Program-made: the position numbers and the translations under genes
Notes under the pieces: generated by a model
The model's input: only the letters and a program-made list of their open reading frames with translations
Told to the model about the DNA's origin: nothing
The model's database searches: none
Assembly (NCBI GenBank): GCA_040255675.1
Contig: JBDZVM010000016.1
Location: 22,091-86,090 of the forward strand
Direction of reading: 5' to 3'
Origin: JBDZVM01 sp040255675
Lineage (GTDB): Bacteria > Actinomycetota > Actinomycetes > Acidothermales > Acidothermaceae
DNA: 64,000 nucleotides
In this document: positions 52,795 to 60,384 of the stretch, in pieces
How the letters are laid out: the number at the start of each line of letters is the position of its first letter
How positions within the stretch are numbered: the first letter of the stretch is position 1

Positions 52795-53118
52795 ATGGCG
52801 TGGGCGATGGTCTACGTTGCGGCATTGTTCGAGACCGGCTTCGCCGTACTACTGAAACTGAGCCATGGCATTACCCGGCTGTGGCCGACCGTAGGCTTCG
52901 CGATTTGCGCGTTGCTCAGCTTCGGCCTCCTTACCTGGTCGCTCAAACGCCTTGAGGTCGGACCGGCCTACGCCGTCTGGACCGGGCTGGGCGCGGCCGG
53001 TACCGCCATCGTCGGCATGGCCATTCTCAACGAGTCGATCTCGGTGATCAAGTTGGTGTCGATCGGGCTGATCCTGGCTGGAGTCGTGGGCCTGAGCCTC
53101 GCGGGCGTGAACCCCTGA
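52795..53118 (+). CDS. Small multidrug resistance (SMR) family protein, SugE/EmrE-like
   Basis: ATG 52795 follows GGAGG (AGGAGGACCA) and gives 107 residues with four TM helices. The conserved TM1 glutamate is in VAALFETGFAVLLKLS, matching SMR carriers (AExxE/K pattern). Other segments are TRLWPTVGFAICALLSF, SLKRLEVGPAYAVWTGLGAAGTAIVG and LIGLILAGVVGLSLAG-like TM4. The TM1 consensus with Lys after the Glu resembles SugE/Gdx guanidinium exporters. The stop overlaps the next start (TGATG). Confidence 0.9.
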   Translation: MAWAMVYVAALFETGFAVLLKLSHGITRLWPTVGFAICALLSFGLLTWSLKRLEVGPAYAVWTGLGAAGTAIVGMAILNESISVIKLVSIGLILAGVVGLSLAGVNP

Positions 53119-53789
53119 TGATTCGCCGAGGCGAGTTCGGCCGTATTCTCGCGGTCAGCCCGCACCTCGACGACGCCGTGCTCAGTGCCGGCGGCCTGCT
53201 CGCGGAACATCCGGGCTCGGTGGTGGTCACCGTGTTCGCGGGCTTCCCGCCCGCGTATGACGGTGTCACGGAATGGGACGCCGCCTGCGGATTTTGCGCG
53301 GACGACGACGTGGTCGCGCTTCGCCGAGCCGAAGACCGTCGTGCCGCGCGGCGTCTGGGCGCCGCTTCCAGCTGGCTCGATTTCGTCGACGACCAGTACG
53401 CCGACGAGCGACCGTCGATCGACGAGATCGCGTCGGCGCTTCGTGACGAACTCGCCGCCCAGGTGTTCGACACCATCGCGATTCCGCTCGGGATTCAGCA
53501 CCGCGACCACCAGCGCACGCACGACGCGTGCCTGAAAGTTCTTGAAACCGGCCCTGGTCTGCGTTGGCTGGTGTGGGTCGACGTCCCGTATCGGGTTCGC
53601 CATCCCGAGCAAGTCGAGCGAAAACTGACGGCGCTGCGTGACAGGGGATTTCGACTTGCTGAGTTGACGGTGCAACCGGGCGACCGCAAGCGGGCAGCGG
53701 TGGCCGAATACGCCAGCCAACTGCGAGCGCTGGGTGTCGGGACCGTCGACGACGCCGAGCGGCCGGAGCAGTTCGCCGTCCTGACGTGA
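53118..53789 (+). CDS. PIG-L/LmbE-type deacetylase
   Basis: The 223-residue protein has the zinc-binding SPHLDDAVLSAGG motif near residues 14-26, RAEDRRAARRLGA and IPLGIQHRDHQRTHDA, the second His motif of PIG-L N-acetylglucosaminyl deacetylases. The family includes MshB and Mca of mycothiol metabolism, but this protein is shorter and its substrate is unknown. The start overlaps the SMR gene stop by 1 bp (TGATG), so the two are coupled. It ends before a hairpin terminator at 53818-53862. Confidence 0.9.
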   Translation: MIRRGEFGRILAVSPHLDDAVLSAGGLLAEHPGSVVVTVFAGFPPAYDGVTEWDAACGFCADDDVVALRRAEDRRAARRLGAASSWLDFVDDQYADERPSIDEIASALRDELAAQVFDTIAIPLGIQHRDHQRTHDACLKVLETGPGLRWLVWVDVPYRVRHPEQVERKLTALRDRGFRLAELTVQPGDRKRAAVAEYASQLRALGVGTVDDAERPEQFAVLT

Positions 53790-53817
53790 TCACGAGTGAG
53801 CCGAGGCCAATGACCAA

Positions 53818-53862
53818 TGGGCGGATTGCTGGTTGGAGGCCGGAAGGTCAGCAATCCGCCCA
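53818..53862. terminator. Bidirectional hairpin terminator with 14-bp perfect stem
   Basis: TGGGCGGATTGCTG (53818-53831) is the exact reverse complement of CAGCAATCCGCCCA (53849-53862), with a 17-nt loop. It lies between the convergent PIG-L (ends 53789) and lipoprotein (ends 53877) genes. No U-tract follows in either direction, which is common in high-GC actinobacteria. Confidence 0.85.
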
Positions 53863-53876
53863 TAGTCAAAACCAGA

Positions 53877-54500
53877 TCAGTAGCCGCCGCCGTAACCGCC
53901 ACCGCCCGAGGAGCTCGAGCTACCGCCCGGCGAACCCGAGCTACCGCCTGATGAGGTGATCGCGGTTCCGTTCGTGCCCACAACCCACCACAGTCCGCCG
54001 TTGATGTTCTTCCCCTGGCCGTTCGTGTCGCCGGGCGCGCCGTCGAGCTTGAACGTGTAGAGCGGGTGACCGTTGTAGGTCACCTGCGTCGTGCCGTCGT
54101 TGCGCTTGGTCGTGCCGAGCTTCGCCGCGGCAACACCGCCGGAGCCGGACGGCGCGCCGCTGGTCAACACCGGCGGCCAAAAGCTCGCGCACGAGCCGTA
54201 ACACGTCGACTGAGTCGTCGTGTCAGCGGCGAAAACGTAGATCGTGTGCCCGGCGGCGTCCGTCAAGAACGTGCCGAGCTTTCCGTTGGTCGTCTTGACG
54301 ACGGCGCCATTGGTCGCCATGCCGCTAGCCGCGCCTGTGGTCGCGCCGGACGTTGCTCCGCCGCCGCCAGCACTTCGAGCGGACGTCGAGTTGCTGCCGC
54401 AGGCGCTGACGACCAGTACGGTCAGGGCCGCGCCCGCCAATATCCGGGCGCTGAGGCGCCGTCCGTGCGCATGTCGTTGTGCCTGCAATTTTGCCAGCAT
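53877..54500 (-). CDS. Secreted lipoprotein with PF03640-like repeats
   Basis: The 207-residue protein carries an N-terminal signal with a lipobox VSAC (Cys about residue 34), preceded by RILAGAALTVLVV. A Ser/Gly/Thr/Ala linker follows. Two copies of the secreted-repeat motif are seen: LGTFLTDAAGHTIYVFAAD with TCYGSCASFWPPVLT, and YNGHPLYTFKLDGAPGDTNGQ with WWVVGTNG. The C-terminus is an extreme Ser/Gly/Tyr-rich tail. Homologues (COG4315) are surface lipoproteins of unknown role. Confidence 0.9.
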   Translation of the reverse strand: MLAKLQAQRHAHGRRLSARILAGAALTVLVVSACGSNSTSARSAGGGGATSGATTGAASGMATNGAVVKTTNGKLGTFLTDAAGHTIYVFAADTTTQSTCYGSCASFWPPVLTSGAPSGSGGVAAAKLGTTKRNDGTTQVTYNGHPLYTFKLDGAPGDTNGQGKNINGGLWWVVGTNGTAITSSGGSSGSPGGSSSSSGGGGYGGGY

Positions 54501-54698
54501 TGGTGTTGCCCCCTCGCGGGTCGACTGGCCTCCGCTGCTTCACTACGGCTCGCCGGCGAAACTCGTTCAAGATTGATGGGATCGTCCCGCGAAGGCATGC
54601 GCGGAGCGCGCAGCGGGTAACGCACCGGACGTGAATCGAGCTGACACGCCGTCCGTAGATCTATCGCGAGACCCGACGGGCGCTATACGGTGCGCTAG

Positions 54699-55649
54699 AT
54701 GACGGCACTAGTGAAAACCCCGACCCGAGAGGCCGCGCTCGCGACGCTAGCGCGGTTTCTGATTGGCGACGGCCTCGAATTGGGGCCGGGGCATCAGCCG
54801 TTCCCGCTGCCCTATCCCGCCACGCGGGTGCGCTACGTCGATCGGTGGAAGCCCGACCAAAATCGCGATTTGTTTCCCGAGCTCGGCGACACGGTCGAGT
54901 TTCCGACGCCTGACATCGTTTCCGATCTCAACGTCGAGGGCCTGTCCATGCTGCCTGACGGCAGCGAAGACTTCGTGATCGCGAGTCACCTGCTCGAACA
55001 CCTCGTCGATCCGCTTGCCCAACTCAGCGAGATACACCGGGTGCTGCGGCCGGGTGGCATCGCGCTGATCGTGCTGCCCGATCGCCGGTACACGTTCGAC
55101 CGCGCTCGCCAGCCGACCACGCTCGAACACCTGATCGCCGACCACGAGGCCGGTCTGCAGGTGCCAGACGACGAGCACATCGAAGAATTCCTCATCTACA
55201 CGGAAGGCTGGAACAGCGAACGCGACGCCGCCAAGCGCGACGTCACGTTCGAATCGCACCGGCAGCGTTCGTTTCACGTGCACTGCTGGACCCAAGAGGA
55301 GTTCCTTCCGGTTCTTCGGTACGCCGTCACCGACATGAAAATGTCGTGGGAGTTGCTCGACGTCTTGTTCGTCGACGACATTCCCGACAGCATCGAATAC
55401 GGGTTCGTCTTGCGCCGCTCGCTCCACCCGGCCGACCCAGGCCCGCTCGTGGCCCGTTTCGACGCCGTTTGGAGCCACCTTTTCGAGCGGCACGAAGCCG
55501 CGAACCAGGCCGCGCCCGAGCCCGTTCCGCCACCGTGGGATGCCGCGCTTGCTCGCTTTCCGGCCTATCGCGCGGCGCGGCGGATGCTTAGGCCGTTGAA
55601 GCGTGTGGGGCGTGCCGCCTTCGCGCTGCTGCCGGGTCGCCAAACGTAA
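54699..55649 (+). CDS. SAM-dependent methyltransferase domain protein
   Basis: The 316-residue protein has a class I methyltransferase-like core: LELGPGHQPFPLPYP (glycine motif I variant), ASHLLEHLVDPLAQLSEIHRVLRPGGIALIVLPD (motifs IV/post-IV of Methyltransf_11). The C-terminal 100 residues are Arg/Ala-rich (RAARRMLRPLKRVGRAAFALL). The glycine motif is followed by a long insertion of Asp/Arg-rich residues, so the substrate class cannot be told. ATG 54699 is preferred; it is preceded by a 198-bp gap in which nothing is recognised. Confidence 0.82.
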   Translation: MTALVKTPTREAALATLARFLIGDGLELGPGHQPFPLPYPATRVRYVDRWKPDQNRDLFPELGDTVEFPTPDIVSDLNVEGLSMLPDGSEDFVIASHLLEHLVDPLAQLSEIHRVLRPGGIALIVLPDRRYTFDRARQPTTLEHLIADHEAGLQVPDDEHIEEFLIYTEGWNSERDAAKRDVTFESHRQRSFHVHCWTQEEFLPVLRYAVTDMKMSWELLDVLFVDDIPDSIEYGFVLRRSLHPADPGPLVARFDAVWSHLFERHEAANQAAPEPVPPPWDAALARFPAYRAARRMLRPLKRVGRAAFALLPGRQT

Positions 55650-55677
55650 GGCTCGAGGGCGTTCAAGGCGCGGAGTT

Positions 55678-56256
55678 TTAGCAGCCGCGCTGGAAGACCT
55701 CGGCTTTGACGGTCGCGCCCATCTCGTACGGCACCGAGCTGACGCGTGTCCAGGCGCTCGTCGGCGCCTGAATCATGCGCAGCTCGCCGTCGTAGCAACG
55801 CGAAAAGCGCAGCCGCGCGCGCCAAATCTGGTCGGCGGTCGTGACGACGCTGAGCGACGTCCAGCCATGTTGCGCCGCGAACGCCGCCGCGGCGCGCGCC
55901 TCGCCTTGCGTCGAGCTCGGCGACGGCCGAAAGCACGTGAGGGGCGTCGTCGCCGGAACGTCGTCCGGACACGGCACCTGCCCGGGAGTCGAGACGACGA
56001 GCGGTGTGCCGGGATACCGGTCGGCGAGCGCGAGCGCGGCGTCCAGGCGAGACGTGAACGTGGGTCCGCCGAGCACGATGATGGCGTCAGTTCGCGCGGG
56101 TTTTTGCGATGTCGGGACGACGAAAAGCCGGACGTCGACGATCACGAGGGCCGCGATCACGGTGAGCACGGCGGCGGTCGCAAGGCGGTGCCTGGAGAGA
56201 AATCGGCCGACCTGACCGGCGCGTGCGTTGGGCGACGCGCGGTCGAGCACCAGCAT
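55678..56256 (-). CDS. YdcF-like (DUF218) membrane-anchored protein
   Basis: The 192-residue protein starts with a hydrophilic leader, then one TM helix (LATAAVLTVIAALVIVDVRLFV) and the DUF218 domain from about 55: DAIIVLGGPTFTSRLDAALALADR, STPGQVPCPDD, STQGEARAAAAFAA and SLSVVTTADQIWRARLRF. DUF218/YdcF proteins include ElyC-type factors of envelope integrity; the enzymatic function is unclear. It is divergent from the downstream PBP gene and shares its 111-bp gap, which contains a 6-bp stem GCCGTT/AACGGC near 56294-56312. Confidence 0.88.
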   Translation of the reverse strand: MLVLDRASPNARAGQVGRFLSRHRLATAAVLTVIAALVIVDVRLFVVPTSQKPARTDAIIVLGGPTFTSRLDAALALADRYPGTPLVVSTPGQVPCPDDVPATTPLTCFRPSPSSTQGEARAAAAFAAQHGWTSLSVVTTADQIWRARLRFSRCYDGELRMIQAPTSAWTRVSSVPYEMGATVKAEVFQRGC

Positions 56257-56367
56257 GCCGCCCCTTTCGTTTCGGTGTCTTTACCCTAACCAAAGCCGTT
56301 AGGCTCAAACGGCGTCACGATCCGCGGCGAAAGGGCGAGCACGATTGACGACGACAGCAGGCATCGC

Positions 56368-58386
56368 ATGAGCTACCGGCAGTCGCCACTTTCGCCCAGC
56401 GGTCGATCCCGTCGTCGCGCCTCCGTGACGGTGCTGGTCGTCGTCGTAGCGTTGGCGGTGGTGGCGGTCGGCCTGCTCGCGTGGCAGCCGTGGTCGACGT
56501 CCGGCAAGCAGCCAACTGCCGCGACCACCTCGTCTCGCCCGTCGTCCGACGCTTCGGTGCGCGCATTCGCGAGCGCGTGGAGCAAGCACGACTTCAGCGG
56601 TATTTCCTACGTCGCGGGCGTGCCGGCGAGCCAGGTGCAAGCCGAGTACGACGCGATCACGAAGAGCCTCGAAGCGACGTCCGTGACGGTGACCCCCGAC
56701 CGCGCGCAACCTGTGGCCGGCAACGGCGACGCCGAGGGCGCGACGCTGCACGTGCGCTGGACACTGCCGGGTGCCGCGATCTGGGCCTACGATTCGGCGG
56801 TCGAACTCGACTACGTCGACGGCGAATGGCTGGTGAAGTGGGCGCCGTCCGTCATCGAACCGCATTTGCAACAAGGCGACACGCTGCGTTTTTCGAGCAA
56901 GCCCGCTAAGCGCGCGACGATTCTCGACGGCGCCGGGCAGGCGCTCATCGCCGATCGGCCGGTAGTCGACATCGGTGTCGAGCCGAGCAAAACGACCGAC
57001 GTGACGGCCACGGCAACCCAACTCAGCGCAGCGTTGTCGAAATACGGCATAGATCCGGCGGGTCTGCAGAAGCGCATCAAGGCCGCGCCGCCAGACCAAT
57101 TCGTGGAGGTCATTACGTTGCGCCAGCCCGACTTCGCGCTGGTCGCCACGGCGGTCGGCGCGGTGCCCGGCGTCGTCCTGCGTCATCTCGACCAGCCGCT
57201 GAGCCCGTCGCACGATTTCGCTCGCTCGTTGCTCGGCACGGTCGGCCCCGTGACGAAAGAGATCGTCGATGCCTCGAAGGGCAGGTATCGCGCGGGCGAT
57301 GTCGCGGGACTGTCGGGGTTGGAAAAGGAATACGACTCGATGCTCGGCGGCACTCCCGGCTACGAGGTCGACGTCGTGCATGCCTCGGCGGGCGGGAGTA
57401 CCCCGCTGCCGACCGCCGTCGCGGTCAAACAACCGGTTGACGGCCAACCGCTTCGCACCACGCTCGACCAGCGGGTGCAAAACGCCGCTGACATCGCGCT
57501 TTCGTCGGTCACCGACCAGCCGAGCGCCCTCGTGGCAGTGCGGGTCTCGACCGGCGAGATCGTCGCCGTCGCGAACGGCCCGAACGGCGGCGGGTACGAC
57601 AACGCCCTGCTCGCGCAGGCACCTCCCGGTTCAGCTTTCAAGATCGTAACGACGGCGGCGTTGCTACAAGGTGGCCTCGACGTGAACACGCCGGTGCCCT
57701 GTCCGCAAACCGTGACGGTGGAAGGAAAGCAGTTCCACAACTACGAGAACGAGACCCTCGACAATCCGCCGTTTCGCACCGACTTCGCGCAGTCGTGCAA
57801 CACCGCGTTCATCGGCTTGTCGAGCAGGGTCGGCGGTTCGGCGCTCCCCGACGCCGCGCGTTCGCTCGGCATCGGCGCGTGCTGGTCGATCGGTACACCC
57901 GCCTACCGCGGCGGCGTGCAGGTGCCGAAGACCGCTGTCGACCTTGCCGCGACGTCGTTCGGCCAAGGCTCGACGCTCGTGAGCCCGGCCAGTCTCGCCG
58001 TCGCCGTGGCGACCGTGGCGCGCGGCAGTTACCTGCCCCCCAAGCTGGTGGTCAACGGCCGGTTCGACGACTGCAAGTCGTCAACGTCGTCGGCCTCGCC
58101 GGCCCCGATGCCGTCGTCCGTGTTCGACACGTTGCGCTCCATGATGCGCGACGTCGTCACGGCTGGCACCGCGACGGTGCTTGCCGACGCGCCGGGCGGG
58201 CCGGTCATGGCCAAGACCGGCACAGCCGAATACGGCGACGGCGCCAACCCGAAGACGCACGCGTGGCTGGTCGGCTACCAAGGCGACATTGCGTTCGCGG
58301 TCTACGTGCAAGACGGCAAGAGCGGAGGCACCGTCGCCGCGCCCCTCGCCTTGAAGTTCCTGCAGGTGTTGACTCCCCCGAGTTGA
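56368..58386 (+). CDS. Penicillin-binding protein, class B (MecA_N/NTF2-like plus transpeptidase)
   Basis: The 672-residue protein has a signal-anchor (about 18-40), an NTF2-like MecA_N domain (about 60-160; SAWSKHDFSGISYVAG, YDSAVELDYVDGEW), a dimerisation domain and a transpeptidase. SxxK is S422-K425 in PPGSAFKIV, SxN is S476-N478 in SCNTAF, and KTGT is in MAKTGTAEYG. This layout matches the actinobacterial PBPs with low beta-lactam affinity potential. ATG 56368. It is separate from pbpA and likely a second division or morphology PBP. Confidence 0.94.
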   Translation: MSYRQSPLSPSGRSRRRASVTVLVVVVALAVVAVGLLAWQPWSTSGKQPTAATTSSRPSSDASVRAFASAWSKHDFSGISYVAGVPASQVQAEYDAITKSLEATSVTVTPDRAQPVAGNGDAEGATLHVRWTLPGAAIWAYDSAVELDYVDGEWLVKWAPSVIEPHLQQGDTLRFSSKPAKRATILDGAGQALIADRPVVDIGVEPSKTTDVTATATQLSAALSKYGIDPAGLQKRIKAAPPDQFVEVITLRQPDFALVATAVGAVPGVVLRHLDQPLSPSHDFARSLLGTVGPVTKEIVDASKGRYRAGDVAGLSGLEKEYDSMLGGTPGYEVDVVHASAGGSTPLPTAVAVKQPVDGQPLRTTLDQRVQNAADIALSSVTDQPSALVAVRVSTGEIVAVANGPNGGGYDNALLAQAPPGSAFKIVTTAALLQGGLDVNTPVPCPQTVTVEGKQFHNYENETLDNPPFRTDFAQSCNTAFIGLSSRVGGSALPDAARSLGIGACWSIGTPAYRGGVQVPKTAVDLAATSFGQGSTLVSPASLAVAVATVARGSYLPPKLVVNGRFDDCKSSTSSASPAPMPSSVFDTLRSMMRDVVTAGTATVLADAPGGPVMAKTGTAEYGDGANPKTHAWLVGYQGDIAFAVYVQDGKSGGTVAAPLALKFLQVLTPPS

Positions 58387-58530
58387 TCACGTTCGGGCGG
58401 TTCCGTCGACCTTTACGTGGCATCTGGACGTCGCAAAGGACCCCTTTGCGCCCGTGATCCACGTGTCTAGCGAAAGAGCGCGCTGGGGGCCGCGCGTGTC
58501 CGCGGAGCAGGCGTGGGTATCCCAGGACGC

Positions 58531-59139
58531 ATGAGACTGAGTCACATCCCCCTTCGGGTCACCACCGGCGCCTACATCTTGAACTCCGGGCTGGGCAAGC
58601 TTGAAGCGGACGACGCTGCCGCGAAGGGCCTGCACGGCATGGCCAGCGGTGCGTACCCGATGGTCGAGGAAGTCGAGCCGCGCACGTTCGCCAAAACCCT
58701 GGCCATCGGCGAGATCGCCATCGGCGGCGCTCTGTTGATGCCTTTGGTGTCGTCGTTCATGGCGGGTGCCGCGCTGACCGGCTTTTCGGTCGCGCTCGTC
58801 GGCATGTACCTCAAGACTCCTGGCATGACGCAAGAAGACAGCGTTCGCCCGACGCAGCAAGGCATTCCATACGCCAAGGACATCTGGATGGTCGGCACCG
58901 GCCTGGCCCTCATGATCGACGGCATGACGCCGAGCGCCAGCAAAAGGCGCGCGGCGCGTAAGGCAGCGCGTGCACCGATGATCAAGGCGGCGGAGGGTCG
59001 CGCTGCCGCCAAGGGATACGCCCGCGGTCTCACGACGTCCGCCCGTGCGGGCAAAGGCATCGCTCGCGCAACCAAGCGCGGTGCGGGGTTCGGGGGGAAG
59101 AAGGCCGCCAAGGGCTGGGCGCGCAACCTCACGCACTGA
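58531..59139 (+). CDS. DoxX-like membrane protein with basic tail
   Basis: ATG 58531 follows AGGA and gives 202 residues. Three to four hydrophobic segments include LRVTTGAYILNSGLGKL, TLAIGEIAIGGALLMPLVSSF, AGAALTGFSVALVGMYLKTPG and IWMVGTGLALMIDG, the DoxX/DUF-type layout. From about residue 130 a Lys/Arg/Ala/Gly-rich tail (SKRRAARKAARAPMIKAAEG..., KGIARATKRGAGFGGKKAAKG) is highly basic and histone-like. The tail could bind nucleic acid or acidic lipids. Function unknown. Confidence 0.75.
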   Translation: MRLSHIPLRVTTGAYILNSGLGKLEADDAAAKGLHGMASGAYPMVEEVEPRTFAKTLAIGEIAIGGALLMPLVSSFMAGAALTGFSVALVGMYLKTPGMTQEDSVRPTQQGIPYAKDIWMVGTGLALMIDGMTPSASKRRAARKAARAPMIKAAEGRAAAKGYARGLTTSARAGKGIARATKRGAGFGGKKAAKGWARNLTH

Positions 59140-59222
59140 TCAACGCGCGCTCATCAGTTGCGCGCACGGTTGCGCGTTGATCGCTTGGGCACATACGCCG
59201 CCGCTCAGGCATCATCGAATGC

Positions 59223-60095
59223 GTGCCCGAGTTACCTGAAGTCGAAGCGCTCGCTCGCTTCTTGACGGCGCACGCCGTCGGGCATGAAATCGAGCGCGTC
59301 GACGTCGGCGCGTTCCACGTGTTGAAAACCTTTGACCCTCCGAGCGTAGCCCTCCACGGACAACGCATTTCGGCGACCACGAGACGCGGCAAGTTTCTCG
59401 ACATCGAGACATCGGGGCCGAACTCCGTCGTCCACCTTGTCGTTCATCTCGCCCGCGCCGGATGGCTTCGCTGGCGTGCCGAGCTGCCCGCGGCGCCGCT
59501 ACGCCCAGGGAAGTCGCCGATCGCGTTACGCGTGCACCTCGACGATGGCAGTGGTTTCGATCTCACCGAAGCCGGTACGCAAAAGAGGCTCGCCGCCTAC
59601 GTGGTGCACGACCCTCATTCCGTCGAGGGCGTTGCGCGGCTCGGCCCCGACCCGCTCGACCCGGGCTTCGACGCCGATACGCTCGCTTCGCTCTTAACCG
59701 GACGCCGCATGCAGATCAAGGGGCTCTTGCGCGATCAATCCGTCATCGCGGGAATCGGAAATGCCTACAGCGACGAGATTTTGCACGTAGCGAAGATGTC
59801 GCCGTTCAAAATCGCGGACAGCTTCACACCCGACGACATTGCGACGCTCTTCACCGCGATTCGGACGACGCTTGCCGCGGCGGTCGAACGCGCCGCCGAC
59901 CTCGACGCCGGAGAGCTGAAAGCCGAGAAGAAAGCCAATTTGCGAGTACACGGGCGCACCGGCCAGGCGTGCCCAGTCTGCGGCGACACCGTTCGCGAGG
60001 TGTCGTTCGCGGATTCGTCGCTGCAGTACTGCCCGACGTGTCAAACGGGCGGCAAACCGCTAGCCGATCGAAGGTTGTCGCGCCTGCTGAAGTAG
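59223..60095 (+). CDS. Fpg/Nei family DNA glycosylase
   Basis: This base-excision repair enzyme (290 residues) removes oxidised bases. GTG 59223 starts MPELPEVEALARFL, with catalytic Pro1/Glu2 after Met removal; Lys is in RGKFLDIE. The H2TH domain includes LLRDQSVIAGIGNAYSDEIL. The C-terminal zinc finger has CPVCGDTV and YCPTCQTGGK; the usual R after CxxC is replaced by TGGK, so Fpg versus Nei assignment is uncertain. A repeat array and a TPP riboswitch follow. Confidence 0.93.
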   Translation: MPELPEVEALARFLTAHAVGHEIERVDVGAFHVLKTFDPPSVALHGQRISATTRRGKFLDIETSGPNSVVHLVVHLARAGWLRWRAELPAAPLRPGKSPIALRVHLDDGSGFDLTEAGTQKRLAAYVVHDPHSVEGVARLGPDPLDPGFDADTLASLLTGRRMQIKGLLRDQSVIAGIGNAYSDEILHVAKMSPFKIADSFTPDDIATLFTAIRTTLAAAVERAADLDAGELKAEKKANLRVHGRTGQACPVCGDTVREVSFADSSLQYCPTCQTGGKPLADRRLSRLLK

Positions 60096-60111
60096 GCGCT
60101 GTGCTGGTCTC

Positions 60112-60232
60112 GAGCGCCGCTGGCGCCCTGTTGCCCCGAGCGCCGCTGGCGCTGTGTTGGTCTTGAGCGCCGCTGGCGCCCTGTTGCCCCGAGCGCCGCT
60201 GGCGCTGTGTTGGTCTTGAGCGCCGCTGGCGC
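60112..60232. repeat. Five copies of a 15-bp palindrome-containing direct repeat
   Basis: GAGCGCCGCTGGCGC occurs at 60112-60126, 60138-60152, 60165-60179, 60191-60205 and 60218-60232, with alternating 26- and 27-bp periods. The spacers alternate between CCTGTTGCCCC and TGTGTTGGTCTT types, giving a 53-bp higher-order unit. The inner GCGCCGCTGGCGC can fold into a short hairpin. It lies between fpg and the TPP riboswitch and could act as a terminator or a slippage-prone expansion. Confidence 0.9.
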
Positions 60233-60250
60233 TACGCTACGAACCGCAAT

Positions 60251-60356
60251 CGCGGGAGCTCGGACGTACCGGGCTGAGAGGGTGGCTGGCCGATTCCTCG
60301 GTAGTGGGCCACCGACCGCTTGAACCTGACCGGGTAATGCCGGCGTAGGGAGTGGC
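60251..60356 (+). promoter_or_regulatory. TPP (THI-box) riboswitch
   Basis: Conserved THI-box segments are in order: CGGGAGCTCGG (60253-60263), GGGCTGAGAGGG (60270-60281), CTTGAACCTGACCGGGTAATGCC and GGCGTAGGGAGTGG near 60320-60355. These match the thiamine pyrophosphate aptamer (CUGAGA and ACCUGA...GGUAAUGCC...GUAGGGA). It lies about 29 bp before the downstream transporter start and probably controls its translation. Confidence 0.95.
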
Positions 60357-60384
60357 CGCTCCGGCGGCCGGAAAGGCGCAGCCG

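Noticed and set aside
55270..55284. Third parS-like sequence
   Set aside because: It begins GTTTCACGTG but the right half is CACT instead of AAAC (four mismatches), and it lies within a methyltransferase gene far from parAB.
60112..60232. CRISPR array
   Set aside because: The repeats are 15 bp, spacers are only 11-12 bp and recur in two alternating forms, and no cas gene is near.
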